Shown piece by piece: positions 58,001-64,000 of a DNA stretch of 64,000 nucleotides (position 1 is the first letter of the stretch; the number at the start of each line of letters is the position of its first letter). The notes below the pieces were generated by a model. That model searched no databases and was not told where the DNA came from. It worked only from the letters and a program-made list of their open reading frames with translations. The stretch lies in contig CP136062.1 of the NCBI GenBank assembly GCA_032622095.1, positions 224,702,578-224,766,577 of the forward strand, given 5' to 3'. Source of the DNA: Siphonodentalium dalli (lineage: Eukaryota > Mollusca > Scaphopoda > Gadilida > Siphonodentaliidae). The position numbers were made by a program, and so were the translations under genes.

Positions 58001-61000
58001 TCCCCTCAATCAGAGCTGTCATCTTACCTGGAGTGTCCTGGGTTACTATCCCCTCAAACAGAGCGGTCATCTTACCTGGAGTGTCCTGGGTTACTATCCC
58101 CTCAATCAGAGCTCTCATCTTACCTGGAGTGTCCTGGGTTACTATCCCCACAATCAGAGCTGTCATCTTACCTGGAGTGTCCTGGGTTACTACCCCCTCA
58201 ATCAGAGCTGTCATCTTACCTGGAGTGTCCTGGGTTACTATCCCCTCAATCAGAGCTGTCATCTTACCTGGGGTGTCCTGGGTTACTATCCCCTCAATCA
58301 GAGCTGTCATCTTACCTGGAGTGTCCTGGGTTACTATCCACTCAAACAGAGCTGTCATCTTACCTGGAGTGTCATGGGTTACTATCCCCTCAATCAGAGC
58401 TGTCATCTTACCTGGAGTGTCCTGGGTTACTATCCCCTCAATCAGAGCTGTCATCTTACCTGGAGTGTCCTGGGTTACTATCCCCTCAATCAGAGCTGTC
58501 ATCTTACCTGGAGTGTCCTGGGTTACAATCCCCACAATCAGAGCTGTCATCTTACCTGGAGTGTCCTGGGTTACTATCCCCTCAATCAGAGCTGTCATCT
58601 TACCTGGAGTGTCCTGGGTTACAATCCCCTCAAACAGAGCTGTCATCTTACATGGAGTGTCCTGGGTTACTATCCCCTCAATCAGAGCTGTCATCTTACC
58701 TGGAGTGTCCTGGGTTACAATCCCCTCAAACAGAGCTGTCATCTTACCTGGAGTGTCCTGGGTTACTATCCCCTCAATCAGAGCTGTCATCTTACCTGGA
58801 GTGTCCTGGGTTACTATCCCCTCAATCAGAGCTGTCATCTTACCTGGAGTGTCCTGGGTTACTATCCCCTCAATCAGAGCTGTCATCTTACCTGGAGTGT
58901 CCTGGGTTACTATCCCCTCAATCAGAGCTGTCATCTTACCTGGAGTGTCCTGGGTTACTATCCCCTCAAACAGAGCGGTCATCTTACCTGGAGTGTCCTG
59001 GGTTACTATCCCCTCAATCAGAGCTCTCATCTTACCTGGAGTGTCCTGGGTTACTATCCCCACAATCAGAGCTGTCATCTTACCTGGAGTGTCCTGGGTT
59101 ACTACCCCCTCAATCAGAGCTGTCATCTTACCTGGAGTGTCCTGGGTTACTATCCCCTCAATCAGAGCTGTCATCTTACCTGGGGTGTCCTGGGTTACTA
59201 TCCCCTCAATCAGAGCTGTCATCTTACCTGGAGTGTCCTGGGTTACTATCCACTCAAACAGAGCTGTCATCTTACCTGGAGTGTCATGGGTTACTATCCC
59301 CTCAATCAGAGCTGTCATCTTACCTGGAGTGTCCTGGGTTACTATCCCCTCAATCAGAGCTGTCATCTTACCTGGAGTGTCCTGGGTTACTATCCCCTCA
59401 ATCAGAGCTGTCATCTTACCTGGAGTGTCCTGGGTTACAATCCCCACAATCAGAGCTGTCATCTTACCTGGAGTGTCCTGGGTTACTATCCCCTCAATCA
59501 GAGCTGTCATCTTACCTGGAGTGTCCTGGGTTACAATCCCCTCAAACAGAGCTGTCATCTTACATGGAGTGTCCTGGGTTACTATCCCCTCAATCAGAGC
59601 TGTCATCTTACCTGGAGTGTCCTGGGTTACAATCCCCTCAAACAGAGCTGTCATCTTACCTGGAGTGTCCTGGGTTACTATCCCCTCAATCAGAGCTCTC
59701 ATCTTACCTGGAGTGTCCTGGGTTACAATCCCCTCAATCAGAGCTGTCATCTTACCTGGAGTGTCCTGGGTTACAATCCCCTCAAACAGAGCTGTCATCT
59801 TACCTGGAGTGTCCTGGGTTACTATCCCCTCAATCAGAGCTCTCATCTTACATGGAGTGTCCTGGGTTACTATCCCCTCAATCAGAGCTGTCATCTTACC
59901 TGGAGTGTCCTGGGTTACAATCCCCTCAAACAGAGCTGTCATCTTACCTGGAGTGTCCTGGGTTACTATCCCCTCAATCAGAGCTGTCATCTTACCCGGA
60001 GTGTCCTGGGTTACTATCCCCTCAATCAGAGCGGTCATCTTACCCGGAGTGTCCTGGGTTACTATCCCCTCAATCAGAGCGGTCATCTTACCCGGAGTGT
60101 CCTGGGTTACTATCCCCTCAATCAGAGCTGTCATCTTACCTGGAGTGTCCTGGGTTACAATCCCCACAATCAGAGCTGTCATCTTACCTGGAGTGTCCTG
60201 GGTTACTATCCCCTCAATCAGAGCTGTCATCTTACCTGGAGTGTCATGGGTTACTATCCCCTCAATCAGAGCTGTCATCTTACCTGGAGTGTCCTGGGTT
60301 ACTATCTCCTCAAACAGAGCTGTCATCTTACCTGGAGTGTCCTGGGTTACTATCCCCACAATCAGAGCTGTCATCTTACCTGGAGTGTCCTGGGTTACTA
60401 TCCCCTCAATCAGAGCTGTCATCTTACCCGGAGTGTCATGGGTTACAATCCCCTCAATCAGAGCTGTCATCTTACCTGGAGTGTCAAGGGTTACAATCCC
60501 CTCAATCAGAGCTGTCATCTTACCTGGGGTGTCCTGGGTTACTATCCCCTCAATCTGAGCTGTCATCTTACCTGGAGTGTCATGGGTTACAATCCCCTCA
60601 ATCAGAGCTGTCATCTTACCCGGAGTGTCCTGGGTTACAATCCCCACAATCAGAGCTGTCATCTTACCTGGAGTGTCATGGGTTACTATCCCCTCAATCA
60701 GAGCTCTCATCTTACCTGGAGTGTCATGGGTTACTATCCCCTCAATCAGAGCTGTCATCTTACCTGGAGTGTCCTGGGTTACTATCCCCTCAAACAGAGC
60801 TGTCATCTTACCTGGAGTGTCCTGGGTTACAATCCCCACAATCAGAGCTGTCATCTTACCTGGAGTGTCATGGGTTACTATCCCCACAATCAGAGCTGTC
60901 ATCTTACCTGGAGTGTCCTGGGTTACTATCCCCTCAATCAGAGCTGTCATCTTACCTGGAGTGTCCTGGGTTACTATCCCCTCAATCAGAGCTGTCATCT

Positions 61001-63335
61001 TACCTGGAGTGTCCTGGGTTACTATCCCCTCAATCAGAGCTGTCATCTTACCTGGAGTGTCCTGGGTTACTATCCTCTCAATCAGAGCTGTCATCTTACC
61101 TGGAGTGTCCTGGGTTACTATCCCCTCAATCAGAGCTGTCATCTTACCTGGAGTGTCCTGGGTTACTATCCCCTCAATCAGAGCTGTCATCTTACATGGA
61201 GTGTCCTGGGTTACTATCCCCTCAATCAGAGCTGTCATCTTACCTGGAGTGTCCTGGGTTACTATCCCCTCAATCAGAGCTGTCATCTTACATGGAGTGT
61301 CCTGGGTTACAATCCCCACAATCAGAGCTGTCATCTTACCTGGAGTGTCCTGGGTTACTATCCCCTCAATCAGAGCTGTCATCTTACCTGGAGTGTCCTG
61401 GGTTACAATCCCCTCAAACAGAGCTGTCATCTTACCTGGAGTGTCCTGGGTTACTATCCCCTCAATCAGAGCTGTCATCTTACCTGGAGTGTCATGGGTT
61501 ACTATCCCCTCAATCAGAGCTGTCATCTTACCTGGAGTGTCCTGGGTTACAATCCCCTCAAACAGAGCTGTCATCTTACATGGAGTGTCCTGGGTTACTA
61601 TCCCCTCAATCAGAGCTGTCATCTTACCTGGAGTGTCCTGGGTTACTATCCCCTCAATCAGAGCTGTTATCTTACCTGGAGTGTCCTGGGTTACAATCCC
61701 CACAATCAGAGCTGTCATCTTACCTGGAGTGTCCTGGGTTACTATCCCCTCAATCAGAGCTGTCATCTTACCTGGAGTGTCCTGGGTTACTATCCCCTCA
61801 AACAGAGCTGTCATCTTACCTGGAGTGTCCTGTGTTACTATCCCCTCAATCAGAGCTGTCATCTTACCTGGAGTGTCCTGGGTTACTATCCCCTCAATCA
61901 GAGCTGTTATCTTACCCGGAGTGTGCTGGGTTACTATCCCCTCAATCAGAGCTGTCATCTTACCTGGAGTGTCCTGGGTTACTATCCCCTCAATCAGAGC
62001 TGTCATCTTACCTGGAGTGTCCTGGGTTACAATCCCCACAATCAGAGCTGTCATCTTACCTGGGGTGTCATGGGTTACTATCCCCTCAATCAGAGCTGTC
62101 ATCTTACCTGGAGTGTCCTGGGTTACTATCCCCTCAATCAGAGCTGTCAACTTACCTGGAGTGTCCTGGGTTACTATCCCCTCAAACAGAGCTGTCATCT
62201 TACCTGGAGTGTCCTGGGTTACTATCCCCTCAATCAGAGCTGTCATCTTACCTGGAGTGTCCTGGGTTACTATCCCCTCAATCAGAGCTGTCATCTTACC
62301 TGGAGTGTCCTGGGTTACTATCCCCTCAATCAGAGCTGTCATCTTACCTGGAGTGTCCTGGGTTACAATCCCCACAATCAGAGCTGTCATCTTACCTGGA
62401 GTGTCTTGGGTTACTATCTCCTCAATCAGAGCTGTCATCTTACCTGGAGTGTCCTGGGTTACTATCCCCTCAAACAGAGCTGTCATCTTACATGGAGTGT
62501 GCTGGGTTACTATCCCCTCAATCAGAGCGGTCATCTTACCCGGAGTGTCATGGGTTACTATCCCCTCAATCAGAGCTGTCATCTTACCTGGAGTGTCCTG
62601 GGTTACTATCCCCTCAAACAGAGCTGTCATCTTACCTGGAGTGTCCTGGGTTACTATCCCCTCAATCAGAGCTGTTATCTTACCTGGAGTGTCCTGGGTT
62701 ACTATCCCCACAATCAGAGCTGTCATCTTACCTGGAGTGTCCTGGGTTACTATCCCCTCAATCAGAGCTGTTATCTTACCTGGAGTGTCCTGGGTTACAA
62801 TCCCCACAATCAGAGCTGTCATCTTACCTGGAGTGTCCTGGGTTACTATCCCCTCAATCAGAGCTGTCATCTTACCTGGGGTGTCATGGGTTACTATCCC
62901 CTCAATCAGAGCTGTCATCTTACCTGGAGTGTCCTGGGTTACAATCCCCACAATCAGAGCTGTCATCTTACCTGGAGTGTCCTGGGTTACTATCTCCTCA
63001 ATCAGAGCTGTCATCTTACCTGGAGTGTCCTGGGTTACAATCCCCACAATCAGAGCTGTCATCTTACCTGGAGTGTCCTGTGTTACTATCCCCTCAAACA
63101 GAGCTGTCATCTTACCTGGAGTGTCCTGGGTTACTATCCCCTCAATCAGAGCTGTCATCTTACCTGGAGTGTCCTGGGTTACTATCTCCTCAATCAGAGC
63201 TGTCATCTTACCTGGAGTGTCCTGGGTTACTATCCCCTCAATCAGAGCTGTCATCTTACCTGGAGTGTCCTGGGTTACAATCCCCACAATCAGAGCTGTC
63301 ATCTTACCTGGAGTGTCCTGGGTTACAATCCCCAC
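55014..63335 (-). CDS. 2773-codon open frame through the 48-bp array (uncertain coding)
   Basis: The minus strand reads as a 16-residue repeat, GIVTQDTPGKMTALIE, about 173 times, then GLGY and a stop 3-4 codons after the array ends. A further 222 in-frame codons (63972-63304) are separated by a 2-base deletion. Residue variants are E/V at 16, I/F at 15, G/C at 9, Q/H at 5, M/I/L at 11 and T/R at 12. They include many replacement changes, with no obvious bias to silent ones. No signal peptide or non-repeat domain is visible. Openness is expected for any stop-free unit of 48 bases, and the opposite strand is also open for 1833 codons (55057-60558). I list it because a repetitive protein cannot be excluded. 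Confidence 0.2.
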   Translation of the reverse strand: MGIVTQDTPGKMTALIVGIVTQDTPGKMTALIEGIVTQDTPGKMTALIEEIVTQDTPGKMTALIEGIVTQDTPGKMTALFEGIVTQDTPGKMTALIVGIVTQDTPGKMTALIEEIVTQDTPGKMTALIVGIVTQDTPGKMTALIEGIVTHDTPGKMTALIEGIVTQDTPGKMTALIVGIVTQDTPGKITALIEGIVTQDTPGKMTALIVGIVTQDTPGKITALIEGIVTQDTPGKMTALFEGIVTQDTPGKMTALIEGIVTHDTPGKMTALIEGIVTQHTPCKMTALFEGIVTQDTPGKMTALIEEIVTQDTPGKMTALIVGIVTQDTPGKMTALIEGIVTQDTPGKMTALIEGIVTQDTPGKMTALIEGIVTQDTPGKMTALFEGIVTQDTPGKLTALIEGIVTQDTPGKMTALIEGIVTHDTPGKMTALIVGIVTQDTPGKMTALIEGIVTQDTPGKMTALIEGIVTQHTPGKITALIEGIVTQDTPGKMTALIEGIVTQDTPGKMTALFEGIVTQDTPGKMTALIEGIVTQDTPGKMTALIVGIVTQDTPGKITALIEGIVTQDTPGKMTALIEGIVTQDTPCKMTALFEGIVTQDTPGKMTALIEGIVTHDTPGKMTALIEGIVTQDTPGKMTALFEGIVTQDTPGKMTALIEGIVTQDTPGKMTALIVGIVTQDTPCKMTALIEGIVTQDTPGKMTALIEGIVTQDTPCKMTALIEGIVTQDTPGKMTALIEGIVTQDTPGKMTALIERIVTQDTPGKMTALIEGIVTQDTPGKMTALIEGIVTQDTPGKMTALIEGIVTQDTPGKMTALIVGIVTHDTPGKMTALIVGIVTQDTPGKMTALFEGIVTQDTPGKMTALIEGIVTHDTPGKMRALIEGIVTHDTPGKMTALIVGIVTQDTPGKMTALIEGIVTHDTPGKMTAQIEGIVTQDTPGKMTALIEGIVTLDTPGKMTALIEGIVTHDTPGKMTALIEGIVTQDTPGKMTALIVGIVTQDTPGKMTALFEEIVTQDTPGKMTALIEGIVTHDTPGKMTALIEGIVTQDTPGKMTALIVGIVTQDTPGKMTALIEGIVTQDTPGKMTALIEGIVTQDTPGKMTALIEGIVTQDTPGKMTALIEGIVTQDTPGKMTALFEGIVTQDTPGKMTALIEGIVTQDTPCKMRALIEGIVTQDTPGKMTALFEGIVTQDTPGKMTALIEGIVTQDTPGKMRALIEGIVTQDTPGKMTALFEGIVTQDTPGKMTALIEGIVTQDTPCKMTALFEGIVTQDTPGKMTALIEGIVTQDTPGKMTALIVGIVTQDTPGKMTALIEGIVTQDTPGKMTALIEGIVTQDTPGKMTALIEGIVTHDTPGKMTALFEWIVTQDTPGKMTALIEGIVTQDTPGKMTALIEGIVTQDTPGKMTALIEGVVTQDTPGKMTALIVGIVTQDTPGKMRALIEGIVTQDTPGKMTALFEGIVTQDTPGKMTALIEGIVTQDTPGKMTALIEGIVTQDTPGKMTALIEGIVTQDTPGKMTALIEGIVTQDTPGKMTALFEGIVTQDTPGKMTALIEGIVTQDTPCKMTALFEGIVTQDTPGKMTALIEGIVTQDTPGKMTALIVGIVTQDTPGKMTALIEGIVTQDTPGKMTALIEGIVTQDTPGKMTALIEGIVTHDTPGKMTALFEWIVTQDTPGKMTALIEGIVTQDTPGKMTALIEGIVTQDTPGKMTALIEGVVTQDTPGKMTALIVGIVTQDTPGKMRALIEGIVTQDTPGKMTALFEGIVTQDTPGKMTALIEGIVTQDTPGKMTALIEGIVTQDTPGKMTALIEGIVTQDTPGKMTALIEGIVTQDTPGKMTALIEGIVTQDTPGKMTALIEGIVTQDTPGKMTALIEGIVTQDTPCKMTALIEGIVTHDTPGKLTALIEGIVTQDTPGKMTALIVGIVTQDTPGKLTALFEGIVTQDTPGKMTALIEGIVTQDTPGKLTALFEGIVTQDTPGKITALIVGIVTQDTPGKMTALIEGIVTHDTPGKMRALIVGIVTQDTPGKMTALFEGIVTQDTPCKMTALIEGIVTQDTPGKMTALIEGIVTQDTPGKMTALIEGIVTQDTPGKMTALFEGIVTHDTPCKMTALIEGIVTHDTPGKLTALIEGIVTQDTPGKMTALIVGIVTQDTPGKLTALFEGIVTQDTPGKMTALIEGIVTQDTPGKLTALFEGIVTQDTPGKITALIVGIVTQDTPGKMTALIEGIVTHDTPGKMRALIVGIVTQDTPGKMTALIEGIVTQDTPGKMTALIEGIVTQDTPGKMTALIEGIVTHDTPGKMTALIVGIVTQDTPGKMTALIEGIVTQDTPGKMTALIEGIVTQDTPGKMTALIEGIVTQDTPGKMTALIEGIVTQDTPGKMTALFEGIVTQDTPGKMTALFEGIVTQDTPGKMTALFEGIVTQDTPGKMTALFEGIVTQDTPGKMTALFEGIVTQDTPGKMTALFEGIVTQDTPGKMTALFEGIVTQDTPGKMTDLFEGIVTQDTPGKMTALFEGIVTQDTPGKMRALIEGIVTQDTPGKMTALIVGIVTQDTPGKMTALFEGIVTQDTPGKMTALIEGIVTQDTPCKMTALIEGIVTQDTPGKMTALIEGIVTQDTPCKMTALIEGIVTQDTPCKMTALIEGIVTQDTPGKMTALIVGIVTQDTPGKMTALIEGIVTHDTPGKMTALIEGIVTQDTPGKMTALFEGIVTQDTPCKMTALIEGIVTQDTPGKMTALIVGIVTQDTPGKMTALIEGIVTQDTPGKMTALFEGLGY

Positions 63336-64000
63336 AATCAGCTGTCATCTTACCTGGGGTGTCCTGGGTTACAATCCCCTCAAACAGAGCTGTCATCTTA
63401 CCTGGAGTGTCCTGGGTTACTATCCCCTCAATCAGAGCTGTCATCTTACCTGGAGTGTCCTGTGTTACTATCCCCTCAATCAGAGCTGTCATCTTACCTG
63501 GAGTGTCATGGGTTACTATCCCCACAATCAGAGCTGTTATCTTACCTGGAGTGTCCTGGGTTACAATCCCCACAATCAGAGCTGTCATCTTACCTGGAGT
63601 GTCCTGGGTTACTATCCCCTCAATCAGAGCTGTCATCTTACCTGGAGTGTCCTGGGTTACAATCCCCACAATCAGAGCTGTCATCTTACCTGGAGTGTCC
63701 TGGGTTACTATCCCCTCAATCAGAGCTGTCATCTTACCTGGAGTGTCCTGGGTTACTATCCCCTCAATCAGAGCTGTCATCTTACCTGGAGTGTCATGGG
63801 TTACTATCCCCTCAATCAGAGCTGTCATCTTACCTGGAGTGTCATGGGTTACAATCCCCACAATCAGAGCTGTCATCTTACCTGGAGTGTCCTGGGTTAC
63901 TATCCCCTCAATCAGAGCTGTCATCTTACCTGGAGTGTCATGGGTTACTATCCCCTCAATCAGAGCTGTCATCTTACCTGGAGTGTCATGGGTTACAATC
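55019..64000. repeat. 48-bp tandem array, at least 187 units, running past the window edge
   Basis: Unit on the plus strand: atcagagctgtcatcttacc followed by tggagtgtcctgggttacta and tcccctca. The period is exactly 48 for almost 9 kb, with one 2-base deletion near 63340. Units vary at a small set of positions, and the same variants recur (ctcaatcag/ctcaaacag/cacaatcag, ttacta/ttacaa, cctgg/catgg, tgtc/tctc, tcctgg/tcatgg). Multi-unit blocks are themselves duplicated, for example with offsets of 912 and 672 bases. This is a young minisatellite or satellite expanded by unequal exchange or slippage. Confidence 0.97.

Noticed and set aside
55057-60558. 1833-codon plus-strand frame
   Set aside because: It follows automatically from a stop-free 48-base unit, and ends where a single variant makes a stop (about 60556). 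No start context or non-repeat sequence.
55019-64000. CRISPR array
   Set aside because: Units are contiguous without unique spacers, and the setting is metazoan.

Overview
This window is eukaryotic, most likely from a marine lophotrochozoan and probably a mollusc. There are no operons, the bases outside the repeats are AT-rich, exons are short and bounded by GT/AG introns, and interspersed repeats dominate. Repeats with 'caataactctgg' and 'ataccaaatttcattgagat' motifs, and a single-exon Cys-loop receptor, fit a mollusc, but I could not check the taxon. An assembly gap of exactly 100 N lies at 31963-32062.

Host genes are sparse. On the minus strand, four phase-compatible exons (EGF-like at 25040-24927; C-type-lectin 5' halves at 20702-20525 and 16885-16702; a C-type-lectin 3' half at 9519-9275) look like parts of one secreted or membrane lectin gene, or of tandem relatives. 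On the plus strand, 38969-39075 and 40239-40382 are two consecutive exons of a HEAT-repeat gene resembling HEATR3/Syo1. At 50044-51312 (minus) there is a complete, apparently intronless nicotinic-receptor-like Cys-loop channel subunit. These genes look unrelated to one another.

The rest is mostly mobile DNA, layer on layer. A DIRS-type tyrosine-recombinase retroelement (about 3.59-8.28 kb, minus) keeps Gag, RT-RNase H and recombinase reading frames with a few lesions. A second element (32310-36720) has the full DIRS terminal and internal repeat architecture but no recognisable enzymes. DNA transposons can be delimited to the base by target duplications: a Ginger-like element (40854-42290, TSD CATA), a TTAA/piggyBac-like 2.6-kb element (26887-29500) with its empty paralogous site at 30260, a TTAA MITE (18450-18836), hairpin-rich hAT-like MITEs (five copies, two with perfect 8-bp TSDs), another hAT-like MITE (39415-39832), a Harbinger-like element (42430-43780), a mariner-like hairpin (20296-20507) and a MULE-like element (53077-54445) nested in an older palindrome.

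Tandem arrays include a 115-bp array (17.7-18.4 kb), a 54-bp array with a 221-bp four-unit higher-order repeat (19.66-20.20 kb), a 225-bp array (48.2-49.5 kb) and, from about 55.0 kb to the window edge, a 48-bp array of at least 187 units. Because 48 is a multiple of three, this last array is open for 2773 codons on the minus strand and 1833 on the plus strand. Each typical unit also carries a consensus 5' splice site on the minus strand. It is the most striking object in the window.
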